From an uncultured bacterium (GTDB taxonomy: Bacteria > Hydrogenedentota > Hydrogenedentia > Hydrogenedentales > Hydrogenedentaceae), in NCBI GenBank assembly GCA_937124615.1, contig CAKZKR010000045.1, positions 1 through 49,636 on the forward strand: 49,636 bases of DNA, given 5' to 3'. Below the pieces are notes generated by a model. The model was given only the letters and a program-made list of their open reading frames with translations. It had not been told where the DNA came from and did no database searches. Positions 18,499 to 26,983 of this stretch are shown piece after piece (the stretch's first letter is position 1; each line of letters begins with the position of its first letter). The translations under genes and the position numbers were made by a program.

Positions 18499-19509
18499 TC
18501 ACCTTAATCTTGGGTCCATTGCATCACGCAACCCTTCACCAACAAGATTGAATGCGGTTACGGTAATAAAAATAGCCAACCCGGGAAAGAGCACCAGCCA
18601 CCAGGCAAAGTCAACATAGCCTTGGGATTGTTTTAATAGTTCACCCCAACTTGGAGCCGGCGGAGGAACTCCAAAACCTAAAAAACTCAATCCACTTTCC
18701 ATTAAGATAGCACCTGCTAATCCAAAAGTTGCACTTACAAAAACAGGGCCCATAGCGTTTGGCAAAATATGTCGAAACATAATACGCGTATTACTTAAGC
18801 CTAAAGCCCGGGAGGCCAAAACATATTCCATCTGTCTTTGCTTTAGAAATTCACCCCGTACCAATCTTGCCACACCCGGCCAGCCTGTAAGACCAATAAC
18901 AATCATAATTGTCCAGATACTCGGAGGTAGAAATGCCATAACGGTAATGATGAGGAAGAAAGTAGGTATAACTAACATCAATTCAATAAATCTCAAAACG
19001 ACTGTATCTACCCATCTGCCAAAGTAACCCGCAAGTGAACCCAGTATGATGCCAATAATCACAGCAATACCCACCGCCACAAATCCTACACTCAATGATA
19101 GGCGAGAACCCCAAATCATTCGGCTCAACACATCTCGACCGCGGTCATCTGTGCCCAACCAATGAGTACGATTGGGAGATTGCAGGCTTTGCTCTAAATC
19201 CTGACGCAGAGGACCGTACGGGAGGGGAGGCTTTATCAACCAATCTCCTGATGAGGGCTTCCAACGGTCAAAGTTTGCATATAAATTCTCTGCCTGTAAA
19301 TCAGAATAAGTAATGATATTCGGGAACACATATAATTTACCGCCTTTATACAATATAATGGGAACATCATTGGCTATGAAAGGAGCCATTATAGCAATAA
19401 ATCCAAGCAGAAAAATTACAAGCAATGCAAATAAGGAAGGACGATGTTTGCAGAATTCATGCCAGACCATGTTCCAGTAACTATGTGGATTTTTTCGTCT
19501 TTGAAACAC
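18499..19509 (-). CDS. oppC: Oligopeptide/dipeptide ABC importer permease (OppC/DppC type)
   Basis: A 336-residue inner membrane permease with about six hydrophobic helices. After the first helix there is a periplasmic insert, then HWLGTDDRGRDVLSRMIWG, the standard OppC motif. The EAA coupling loop is visible as ASRALGLSNTRIMFRHILPN. It ends DPRLR just before oppD, as in the family. GTG at 19509 is the likely start, with GGAG in the end of oppB 11 bases upstream. It forms the translocation pore with OppB. Confidence 0.93.
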   Translation of the reverse strand: MFQRRKNPHSYWNMVWHEFCKHRPSLFALLVIFLLGFIAIMAPFIANDVPIILYKGGKLYVFPNIITYSDLQAENLYANFDRWKPSSGDWLIKPPLPYGPLRQDLEQSLQSPNRTHWLGTDDRGRDVLSRMIWGSRLSLSVGFVAVGIAVIIGIILGSLAGYFGRWVDTVVLRFIELMLVIPTFFLIITVMAFLPPSIWTIMIVIGLTGWPGVARLVRGEFLKQRQMEYVLASRALGLSNTRIMFRHILPNAMGPVFVSATFGLAGAILMESGLSFLGFGVPPPAPSWGELLKQSQGYVDFAWWLVLFPGLAIFITVTAFNLVGEGLRDAMDPRLR

Positions 19510-19517
19510 CTTATTCT

Positions 19518-20513
19518 CTACTCCAATCGAATTCTTGGGTCCACAACTGCATACAAAACATCGCTTATTACGAGACCTATTAATGTCAGGAAAGTAGAAA
19601 TTGTAAAAACACCCATAATAAGGGGGTAATCTCTTGTTAGAACGGCTTCAAATCCCAATCGTCCCATGCCCGGTATAGAAAATATCGTTTCAATAATAAC
19701 ACTGCCTCCAATTAATCCCGGTAAAAGACCCGCAAACAATGTAATGATAGGGATTAATGAATTACGCATGGCATACTTAAAAACAACTATTTTTTCCGAG
19801 AAACCGTAGGCTCGTGCTGTTCGGATATAGTCCTGCCGTATCACATCCAGCATACCGGTCCTCATGTATCGGGATAGTCCCGCCAATCCCGCATAAGTCA
19901 TGCAAAACAGGGGCAGAATCATGTGCCACAGTCGGTCCAATAACCAGCCAAAAATGGAATAGTTATTGGCATCAATGCTATTGATACCGTTAACGGGGAA
20001 TAAATTCCACCAATCACCGCCACCTAAAAATAGGATGAGAAGCATGGCAACCCAAAAACTGGGAAGGCTATATAACAGGAATAAGATAAGGGTTATGACC
20101 TGGTCAGAAACAGAGCGTTGGTGTGTAGCAGAATAAGTGCCTAATGGAATGGCTATCAGGTAAATCAGTAAGGTCTCCAGGATTGTAAATTGGAGTGTTA
20201 TAGGAAGTGTTTCTGCTATTTTTGCCATTACAGGACGCTGGTCTTTGTAACTCCTGCCGAAGTCAAGCCGAAACATTCGTCCTAACCAAAGAGCATATTG
20301 AACAAGGATAGGTTTGTCCAGACCATACAGAGCCTTAGTCTGTTCGATAATCTTTTCCGTTTCAATATTGGCACGCATAGCCCCACCTTCACCCCGCAAC
20401 TTAAAAGCAACGGGACTTCCCGGAGCCAACTGTATAATCGCAAAGGATATAAGGCTAACCCCGATAAAAGTTGGGATTATCAAAAAAAGCCGTTTTAGTA
20501 TATATGCATACAT
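19518..20513 (-). CDS. oppB: Oligopeptide/dipeptide ABC importer permease (OppB/DppB type)
   Basis: The ATG at 20513 gives a 331-residue permease that begins MYAYILKRLFLIIPTFIGVS, the typical first helix of OppB. AAAGGAG, inside the last codons of oppA, lies 11 bases upstream. A longer frame from 20570 overlaps oppA and has no hydrophobic logic, so I rejected it. The FAIIQLAPGSP motif after helix one, the EAA-type loop ARAYGFSEKIVVFKYAMRN and the terminal YAVVDPRIRLE all match the family. It lies between oppA and oppC with very short gaps, so one transcript is expected. Confidence 0.93.
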   Translation of the reverse strand: MYAYILKRLFLIIPTFIGVSLISFAIIQLAPGSPVAFKLRGEGGAMRANIETEKIIEQTKALYGLDKPILVQYALWLGRMFRLDFGRSYKDQRPVMAKIAETLPITLQFTILETLLIYLIAIPLGTYSATHQRSVSDQVITLILFLLYSLPSFWVAMLLILFLGGGDWWNLFPVNGINSIDANNYSIFGWLLDRLWHMILPLFCMTYAGLAGLSRYMRTGMLDVIRQDYIRTARAYGFSEKIVVFKYAMRNSLIPIITLFAGLLPGLIGGSVIIETIFSIPGMGRLGFEAVLTRDYPLIMGVFTISTFLTLIGLVISDVLYAVVDPRIRLE

Positions 20514-20518
20514 GCGGT

Positions 20519-22201
20519 TTATGGCTCCTTTGTATGAACATACCGTTGCAACTCGGTTGGAACAAACCATTCCTTCTCATAGATACCAAAAGGATAAATA
20601 CGAATTCCATATACACGTTTGTCCACAGCGATTATGGCTTTTGGAGCTATTAGAAAGGTATAAGGTTGTTCCTCATTTACAATTTCCTGAAATCTACGAT
20701 ATAGCTGTATTCGTTCTTCACGGTCAAAGGACACTCGTGCCTGTTCAATAAGGCGGTCGGCCTCTTCATTGATAAAGCCCACATAATTAGACCCTTTCTT
20801 TGCCTGGCTGGAATGCCACACCTGATAGGGGTCCGGGTCGGGAGGCATCTGCCAGCCCATCAAGACGGCGTCGAAATTACGCGAATCCACCCGTTCCAAT
20901 AAGGAAGCCCATTCCATCTGTCGTATTTGCATATTAATCCCTGCTCGTTTCAGGTCTTCCTGATATACGGTTAGTATTCTCTCAGCAATCGGATTGCTAT
21001 TGGTTGTCATGATTTCAAAGGCAAGGTCTATACCCTCTTTATCACGAATCCCATCTCTGTTATGGTCTATCCAACCGGCGTTATCCAGCAATTGTTTTGC
21101 CTCTTCCGGGTTATGTTTCCATCGTTTAATCTCGTTATGATATTCGGGCGTACCGGGCATAAACGGACTATCTATGGGTTCGGCCATACCATAATAGAGT
21201 CGTTCGATTATCTGTTCACGATTAAGCAACATGGTCAACGCATGGCGAACGGACTTCTCTTTCAAAACAGGATGACGCATATTCCAGCCGATGTAGTTAT
21301 ACGCCGGTCGTGGGTATATAAAAATATTAAATTGATTCTGAAAATTTTCGGATTGTCCCCTCCGCACCCAATCTTCAGAGCGAATGGCCATATAGTCTAA
21401 ATCGCCCCGACGCAGTTTTAAGAATGAGGCATTATCGTCCAGAATAATCTGGTAAACGATTCGGTCAAAATAAGGTTGCCCTTCTTTTTTTCGCCAGTAA
21501 TTGGGGTTTCGTTCAAGGACTAATTGTAAGCCTGTCTGCCATTCGGACAATATATATGGACCGGAACCGATGGGTTTTCGATTATTGGGATGATTATTAA
21601 AGTCCCCCTGACCATAAATATGTTCCGGTAGGATTTCCAGGAGTCCCAACATTACTGCATGCTGGTAATAGGGTCTTTTGCAATGATAACGCACCGTATA
21701 CTCATCGACTATTTCACACGATTCCACATCCATATAATAATTTTTTAAATGGGGGGCATCTGTTGTAGGGTCCATCAATTTATCAAAGGTAAATTTTACA
21801 TCCTTTGCTGTCAATGGATGCCCATCTGAAAAACAGACATCGTTCCGTAGATAAAAGGTATAACTCAGATGGTCATCGGAAACTTCCCATCGGCTGGCCA
21901 CACGCGGAATTAAATCCAGTGTTTGCGGATTGCGGTCTAATAAACCGTCGAAAATCCATGCCAAAACCAGTGTCGAATAGGCATCTGTGCTGGTTATAGG
22001 GTTTAAATGGGGCATTTCTGCAGATAAACGCGTAATAAGCCAATCTCCTTGAGAGGGAGGGGCCTCCACTCCATACTCTGTTAATCCTTTTGCAAGAGTC
22101 GTCTTAGGGACAGATGTCGAGGGAGTAAAAAAGCAACCTGAAAATAAAACAACTCCACCACAGAGGATTAAAATAGAAGTAAAAATAAATCGGTTTATCA
22201 T
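20519..22201 (-). CDS. oppA: Peptide-binding lipoprotein of the ABC importer (SBP family 5, OppA/DppA-like)
   Basis: Residues 1-23 are a lipoprotein signal peptide with lipobox LFSGC, so Cys23 should be lipidated. The rest is a family 5 extracellular solute-binding protein: TSTDAYSTLVLAWIFDGLLD, WEVSDDHLSYTFYLRNDVCFSDG, GSGPYILSEWQTG and the RHALTMLLNREQIIERLYYG region. The family binds peptides, but also nickel, oligosaccharides and others, so the ligand is open. Length (560) is normal. It is the first gene of the operon (A-B-C-D-F), and divergent from the ATP-grasp gene across a 117-base gap that holds a palindrome and promoter-like elements. Confidence 0.92.
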   Translation of the reverse strand: MINRFIFTSILILCGGVVLFSGCFFTPSTSVPKTTLAKGLTEYGVEAPPSQGDWLITRLSAEMPHLNPITSTDAYSTLVLAWIFDGLLDRNPQTLDLIPRVASRWEVSDDHLSYTFYLRNDVCFSDGHPLTAKDVKFTFDKLMDPTTDAPHLKNYYMDVESCEIVDEYTVRYHCKRPYYQHAVMLGLLEILPEHIYGQGDFNNHPNNRKPIGSGPYILSEWQTGLQLVLERNPNYWRKKEGQPYFDRIVYQIILDDNASFLKLRRGDLDYMAIRSEDWVRRGQSENFQNQFNIFIYPRPAYNYIGWNMRHPVLKEKSVRHALTMLLNREQIIERLYYGMAEPIDSPFMPGTPEYHNEIKRWKHNPEEAKQLLDNAGWIDHNRDGIRDKEGIDLAFEIMTTNSNPIAERILTVYQEDLKRAGINMQIRQMEWASLLERVDSRNFDAVLMGWQMPPDPDPYQVWHSSQAKKGSNYVGFINEEADRLIEQARVSFDREERIQLYRRFQEIVNEEQPYTFLIAPKAIIAVDKRVYGIRIYPFGIYEKEWFVPTELQRYVHTKEP

Positions 22202-22248
22202 AACACTTCGGCTTCTTTATAATTCACATGCTAAATAATATATAATTA

Positions 22249-22264
22249 TCGCATTCCTATGCGA
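22249..22264. promoter_or_regulatory. Perfect 6-4-6 palindrome between oppA and the ATP-grasp gene
   Basis: TCGCAT-TCCT-ATGCGA is a perfect inverted repeat in the divergent gap. On the minus strand it lies between a possible -35 (TTGTCA, 22275-22270) and a possible -10 (GATAAT, 19-base spacing), where a repressor would block the opp promoter. Operator function is inferred from position only. Confidence 0.35.
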
Positions 22265-22268
22265 ATTG

Positions 22269-22296
22269 TTGACAAATAACAGCCGATACCCATAAT
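22269..22296 (+). promoter_or_regulatory. Sigma-70-type promoter for the ATP-grasp-like gene
   Basis: TTGACA at 22269-22274, a 16-base spacer and CATAAT at 22291-22296 give a near-consensus promoter. The ATG at 22319 follows about 16 bases beyond the expected start site, with AAGGA in between. Confidence 0.55.
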
Positions 22297-22318
22297 ACAG
22301 AAGGAAAACAGGTCTAAT

Positions 22319-23224
22319 ATGCTAACCATTGAGAAAAATGATATGAATGTAATAAACACAATAGTATCTATGATGGATATTCCCACAATAGTTGTTGATA
22401 AAGTCGATGGGAACTCCATTGAATCGATGTTCACTGAAACAAATCCGCTATGGATTCGGACCGTGGATAATCGGTTTTGTGGAACGGTAAGTGATAGGAA
22501 CGATTTGAAACTTATCCTTTCAACGGCACAACGAAAAACAAAGGAAAAAGAACCGATACTTGTTCAGCAAGGAATTGAAGGGAAAACCTGTTATCTTATC
22601 GGTTATCGTATGGCGTATCATTTTCTTCCTGTAGAGATATTAGGCGTTGAGTTTATCCCCGGCAACTATCGAGTTTCGCGATTACTCTGGCTCCCTGTGG
22701 AATGTTCCGGTAGAGAACTAAAAGCCATAACGGAAAAAGCTAAAACAATTGCACAAAAACTTCCAACAGGATATTATGGTGTGTTGTTTGAATTTATATT
22801 GAATTCACAGGGGCTATCTTTATCCTTTGTCAATCTATACTTCCAACCCGACGATGGTATATGTCACATTTGTAAAGAAGGGACAGGTATCGATTTGGGG
22901 AAAATAGAGCATACGGTCAAAAATCAGGGTATTCCCGATGCTGTTCCTACTCGCGAATTAGGCTGTGCTATTGCATGGATTGTACCACATAGCGGAATTG
23001 TGCAAAACATTAAAAACATTGAAAAAGTGCAGAACACTGAAGGAGTAAAACAAATAGCCCTTCATGTTCGTGAAGGGGATACTCTCACTCATATAACAGA
23101 TATAGAGACACGCAATAAGGTAGGTTATGTTATTGCAACAGGGCCTGATGCTTTTACGGCTCGAAACCGCGCTCTATCCGCAGTCTCACGAATCCAGATT
23201 AACACGCGCAATATCATCCCTTAA
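22319..23224 (+). CDS. Divergent ATP-grasp-fold protein, probably catalytically degenerate
   Basis: The 301-residue protein reads like the ATP-binding core of an ATP-grasp enzyme without the N-terminal pre-ATP domain. Residues about 10-110 resemble the lid region (NPLWIRTVDN, then EPILVQQGIEGKTCYL in the place of the usual VEEFIEG strand). Residues 130-190 hold the helix AKTIAQKLPTGYYGVLFEFI. The C terminus has the characteristic GDTLTHITD...RNKVGYVIATGPDAFTARNRAL pattern found at the end of PurK/CarB-type ATP-grasp proteins. The metal-binding ENPR-type strand is replaced by SFVNLYFQPDDG, so magnesium-ATP chemistry may be lost. I cannot name a substrate. A promoter lies immediately upstream, and it is a single-gene unit converging on the pectate lyase. 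Confidence 0.5.
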   Translation: MLTIEKNDMNVINTIVSMMDIPTIVVDKVDGNSIESMFTETNPLWIRTVDNRFCGTVSDRNDLKLILSTAQRKTKEKEPILVQQGIEGKTCYLIGYRMAYHFLPVEILGVEFIPGNYRVSRLLWLPVECSGRELKAITEKAKTIAQKLPTGYYGVLFEFILNSQGLSLSFVNLYFQPDDGICHICKEGTGIDLGKIEHTVKNQGIPDAVPTRELGCAIAWIVPHSGIVQNIKNIEKVQNTEGVKQIALHVREGDTLTHITDIETRNKVGYVIATGPDAFTARNRALSAVSRIQINTRNIIP

Positions 23225-23308
23225 TTAGAGAAAACAAACTATTTTTTATATTGTATTGCAAAAAGATTTAGCATGGGGGAATGTTATTAGAACAAGGGAC
23301 AGATAGTT

Positions 23309-24307
23309 TTATGGTGAAATTGGTAGAACCCTTTTTACATCATAAATAGTTGCACCTGCATATTTTTTTATAATTTGTTCTAATTTGTTTAGGGGGATTG
23401 TATCCACTTTGTAAGGAGGACTGAAGGCCTTTCCTTCTCCGGAGGTGTTTCCTTTCACAGATATGAATTGATTCTCCGTAACGGTAATCGCAGTAAATTT
23501 TCTTTGAGATAGATTAATAGGTTCTTTTACATTTATAAAAACATTGTGTTCTACCCTTACATCTGCTTCTGTTCCCGCCAAAATACAATAGTCGTTTCCT
23601 GTACTGGTGTAGAGGTTATTTACAATATGAACTTGCCCAAACCGTACGCGAGGCATACGCGATTCTACACCATCGGCCCACCAGTTATATATCATTGTGG
23701 TTTTTAGTTTTCCTCTGTCTGATGTTTTATCATCGGAATTGCCAATAAGTGATGAAAGTTTATGATTCTGGGAAGCGGAGGTATAGTGGAATTTACACCA
23801 GGAAACGGTTATATAGTCAGAACCATTAACAATATCCAGATTCCCATCCTGTCCATCGTATATATCCAGATGGTCTAACCATACATTTTTTGAGTTATTA
23901 ATCGTGATACAGTCCGGGCCATTAACATCAACCGCACCGGGACCCTGAATGGTAAGATTTCTTATAACGACATTACGGACATCTTTTATACAGAGGCTCC
24001 CTTTCAAGAGGGACTTTTTTAATCCAATAATAGTTTTATTGGAACCTATGTTGATGGTTGTGTGAAGACCTTCTCCAATTGTTCCCTGAATGAATATTGT
24101 TTGTGGGTCCGGAGATAAGGCCCGGATTTGAAGTTCTTCCACGGTGGTAACTGTAATCGGCTGAACCGCTCCTCCACCGGATGTTCCACCGTTTTCCGAA
24201 GCCCAGCCGGGGGCCTTCGATAAATAGATCCAATTATCATATGATTCACCTTGTAAACCTGAAGGAGAAAATAGCAACCAAACAAATAGAATAAGTTTTG
24301 CATTCAT
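23309..24307 (-). CDS. Secreted pectate lyase (polysaccharide lyase family 1)
   Basis: A signal peptide (1-20) precedes a right-handed beta-helix protein of 332 residues. PL1 hallmarks are GWASENGGTSGGGAVQPITVTTVEEL at the N terminus (quoted in part: ASENGGTSGGG), NSKNVWLDHLDI, NGSDYITVSWCKFHYT, and the active-site strand ESRMPRVRFGQVHIVNNLYT with its catalytic Arg. The enzyme cleaves polygalacturonate by beta-elimination in the periplasm or outside the cell. It is the last gene in the same-strand run that begins at the Cys-rich gene, starting 14 bases after the Memo gene, which is an odd partner for it. Confidence 0.88.
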   Translation of the reverse strand: MNAKLILFVWLLFSPSGLQGESYDNWIYLSKAPGWASENGGTSGGGAVQPITVTTVEELQIRALSPDPQTIFIQGTIGEGLHTTINIGSNKTIIGLKKSLLKGSLCIKDVRNVVIRNLTIQGPGAVDVNGPDCITINNSKNVWLDHLDIYDGQDGNLDIVNGSDYITVSWCKFHYTSASQNHKLSSLIGNSDDKTSDRGKLKTTMIYNWWADGVESRMPRVRFGQVHIVNNLYTSTGNDYCILAGTEADVRVEHNVFINVKEPINLSQRKFTAITVTENQFISVKGNTSGEGKAFSPPYKVDTIPLNKLEQIIKKYAGATIYDVKRVLPISP

Positions 24308-24321
24308 TTGTCATATCTTCT

Positions 24322-25566
24322 CTAAAAGTAGGCGATACTTGTAAATGATACAATCCCACCGATAGGGTCGGGTACCTGGCCATAATAAAGGAATTCTGCT
24401 CGTTGAGCCCTCTCTTTCACAATTTTCAATGTAGAATAGATGGAATATAGCCCGCACACTCTACGACTGTTGTTGTCTTTCATAACAGAATGAAAAAATT
24501 CTTTTGCATCGATATTTAAAGCTCTTTCCATATCTTCATCATCGCGGTTTTTAATATGGTTACGGATATTGTCTGTTATATCAAACAAATCACCGAATCG
24601 TTTCCCGACATGGGCCCAATCCGCAGCAGATAAGACCAATACCCGTTCTCCACTATCTTCAATATACTGAATGCATGCATTTAGAAATTGTTGTACTTCG
24701 GGAATATCTTCTGGAGAAATCTCTCCATCATTTGAAAGAGAGGCACAAAGGACAGGAACAATCTGGATATTTGTTCCGAATAAATAATTCAACATTAGGA
24801 CTTGAAACTCAATGGAGTGTTCTATCCGATGCATAATTTCAGATTTGAAAAGGTCCATTCTGGAATGTCTGGATAGGTATTCCACACATTCCTGATGTGT
24901 CTTAATAGTCCCCAAGGGTGTACTGTAATGTTTTCGTGTCAGGATATAAGGGGTTTCACCTCCCTGATGGCTAACACCAAAAATAATCACGGTGTCGGGT
25001 TTCTTACATTGATACAATCGATAATAAGCATGAGCATAACCCAGAGCCCCTCGCTGAAAATCGATGTGGGGGGCAATCAATCCGAGCATCTGTTCATCAG
25101 AGGATTGCTGTTCATCAGGGAGAGGTCCCGGTCCCCCTGTTCGCGTAAAAATAGAAGACAGGAAAGCCCCTAATTCATGTTTTGCAGAGGAATAAGACTG
25201 CCCGGCATGATAGGGTAATCGAACAACCTGTTGTAGAAAATCTTGCTCCGTTTTACTTTTTATTTCCTCAAAGCGATCATTCAGTAGGAATCCATGTTCA
25301 TCGAGAAATTCAACTATTTTTTCAATTTGTTCGCGAGGGATAAGAGCCCCTTGAAATTCGCGGGCAAAATCCAGTTGAATATCTCGTAATGTGTGATTTC
25401 CGTCCAAACATGCGGCAATAAAGAAAGCGGCGGGAGAAAGGGTGATCTCCGTATTGACATATCCAAGTGGATCACGAAGACAAATCAGGGTTTGCCCTTG
25501 ATGATGTATGGGAAAAGCCTCTATGTTTCGCAAGGGTGGGTACGGTTGGTGCTCATGGATACTCAT
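24322..25566 (-). CDS. Memo-family protein (AmmeMemoRadiSam system protein B-like) with N-terminal PqqD-like domain
   Basis: Residues about 145-414 are a MEMO domain: LGLIAPHIDFQRGA, VIIFGVSHQGGETPY, IEHSIEFQVLMLNYL, VLSAADWAHVGKRFGD and a Cys near VCGLYSIYSTL correspond to the metal-site His, Asp and Cys positions of MEMO1. Residues about 25-105 look like a PqqD/RRE-type winged helix (ITLSPAAFFIAACLDGNHTL, then a helix ending VEFLDEHGFLL). MEMO proteins bind copper or iron in some systems and cluster with AMMECR1 and a radical SAM protein in others; neither partner is in this window. AGGA precedes the ATG. It is 51 bases downstream of the response regulator, suggesting co-regulation. Confidence 0.85.
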   Translation of the reverse strand: MSIHEHQPYPPLRNIEAFPIHHQGQTLICLRDPLGYVNTEITLSPAAFFIAACLDGNHTLRDIQLDFAREFQGALIPREQIEKIVEFLDEHGFLLNDRFEEIKSKTEQDFLQQVVRLPYHAGQSYSSAKHELGAFLSSIFTRTGGPGPLPDEQQSSDEQMLGLIAPHIDFQRGALGYAHAYYRLYQCKKPDTVIIFGVSHQGGETPYILTRKHYSTPLGTIKTHQECVEYLSRHSRMDLFKSEIMHRIEHSIEFQVLMLNYLFGTNIQIVPVLCASLSNDGEISPEDIPEVQQFLNACIQYIEDSGERVLVLSAADWAHVGKRFGDLFDITDNIRNHIKNRDDEDMERALNIDAKEFFHSVMKDNNSRRVCGLYSIYSTLKIVKERAQRAEFLYYGQVPDPIGGIVSFTSIAYF

Positions 25567-25617
25567 AGATATTCCTATACAATCTCTTTTAATATCCTAT
25601 CAACATTATAAAACAAA

Positions 25618-26925
25618 TCAGAGACCGTATGCCCGCAATTTATATATGAGAGTGCGTCTACTAATACCTAATATTTCTGCTGTTCGAGTTCTATTTCCAC
25701 CCGCTTCTTTTAATGCTCTCAGTATAGCCTCTCGTTCTACTTCATCGAGTCGCTGGGAGGAAGTAATTTGAGTTTCGGTTGAAGGGGTATAATTCTGAAT
25801 AGCCTCTGGAAGGTCTTCGGGCATTATCATGGGTCCGTTTGCAAGGATAGCGGAACGTTCCATAGCATTTTTTAGTTCTCGAACATTTCCGTACCAAGGA
25901 TACCGGAGCAATAATCTCTGCACAGAAGGAGACAGGGTTTTGTTGTAGGATTTTATAAATAGTTCTGCTAACGGAAGGATATCATCAATTCGTTCTCGTA
26001 AGGGAGGTACATAGATCGTAATTACATGAAGTCTATAAAACAAATCCTGACGAAATCTTTCTTCTTTTACTTCGGTTTCTAAATTTCGATTGGTTGCGGA
26101 AATAATACGGAGATCAACCTGTATATCCTGTGTTCCACCGATTCTTCGAAAGGGAGCCCCTTCCAGTACACGGAGTAATTTCGGCTGGACAGATAAAGGC
26201 AGTTCACCCACCTCATCAAGAAATAGCGTTCCTTTATTAGCTTCCTCAAGTTGTCCTTTTTGCTGGGTTATCGCTCCTGTAAAGGCACCGGGCTCATGTC
26301 CAAATAAGATGCTTTCCGCAAGCGTTTCGGGCAAATGGGTACAATCAACAATTACAAGAGGATAAGAATTTCTCTCACTAAACTGATGAATTATCTTTGC
26401 AACCCACTCTTTACCTACACCGCTTTCTCCACATATTAATACAGTAGCATTTGTTGGAGCTACCCGAAGAGAATCTTGAACAACCTTTTTCATTGATGAA
26501 CTATAACATACAAAGTCTTCAGGAAGATTCACCGCTTCCGCATTCTTCCGGGGAAGGGTTCCTATGTGTTCTTGGATTACAATTATCAATTCGTCCAAAT
26601 CGACAGGCTTTTCAAGATAGTCCACAGCACCTTGTTTAATCGCTTGTACCGCATCACGAACATCAATATACGCTGTTATCAAGATAATAGGAATTTCGGG
26701 ATACCGTGATTTTATTTCCGGGACTTTTTCTATACCGTTTGCATCGGGAAGTCGCACATCGAGAAGGATAAGGTGAGCATGCTCCAAGAAAGTTTCTGCG
26801 TCTTTATAGTTGGAAACGGCGAAAACGGAAAAGCCTGCTCGAGTTAAATATCGTGATAGTAAATCTCTCTGTGCATTATCATCATCTATAATCAGGATTA
26901 CTTTTTCCGATATTTCTTTTTTCAT
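25618..26925 (-). CDS. Sigma-54-dependent response regulator (NtrC/ZraR family)
   Basis: The protein has the three NtrC modules: a receiver domain (acidic pocket IIDDDN, phospho-acceptor Asp56 in LILLDVRLP), an AAA+ sigma-54 interaction domain (Walker A GESGVGKE about 166-173, GAFTGA loop about 213-218, Walker B TLFLDEVGELP), and a C-terminal Fis-type helix-turn-helix (LGISRRTLIYKLRAYGL). The GAFTGA loop is intact, so it should activate sigma-54 RNA polymerase. The annotated start is the ATG at 26925; an upstream in-frame TTG at 26946 is less likely. The sensor kinase lies 58 bases upstream, so the pair is surely cognate. The only clear sigma-54 promoter in the window is in front of the Cys-rich gene two genes upstream. 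Confidence 0.95.
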   Translation of the reverse strand: MKKEISEKVILIIDDDNAQRDLLSRYLTRAGFSVFAVSNYKDAETFLEHAHLILLDVRLPDANGIEKVPEIKSRYPEIPIILITAYIDVRDAVQAIKQGAVDYLEKPVDLDELIIVIQEHIGTLPRKNAEAVNLPEDFVCYSSSMKKVVQDSLRVAPTNATVLICGESGVGKEWVAKIIHQFSERNSYPLVIVDCTHLPETLAESILFGHEPGAFTGAITQQKGQLEEANKGTLFLDEVGELPLSVQPKLLRVLEGAPFRRIGGTQDIQVDLRIISATNRNLETEVKEERFRQDLFYRLHVITIYVPPLRERIDDILPLAELFIKSYNKTLSPSVQRLLLRYPWYGNVRELKNAMERSAILANGPMIMPEDLPEAIQNYTPSTETQITSSQRLDEVEREAILRALKEAGGNRTRTAEILGISRRTLIYKLRAYGL

Positions 26926-26983
26926 TGATAACAAGGCTTTGTACAATCTCTATATTGTATACATCATCATACTACAAATAGTT

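Noticed and set aside
20514-20570. Extended N terminus of OppB
   Set aside because: It overlaps the end of oppA, has no ribosome site and adds a non-hydrophobic stretch before the normal first helix.
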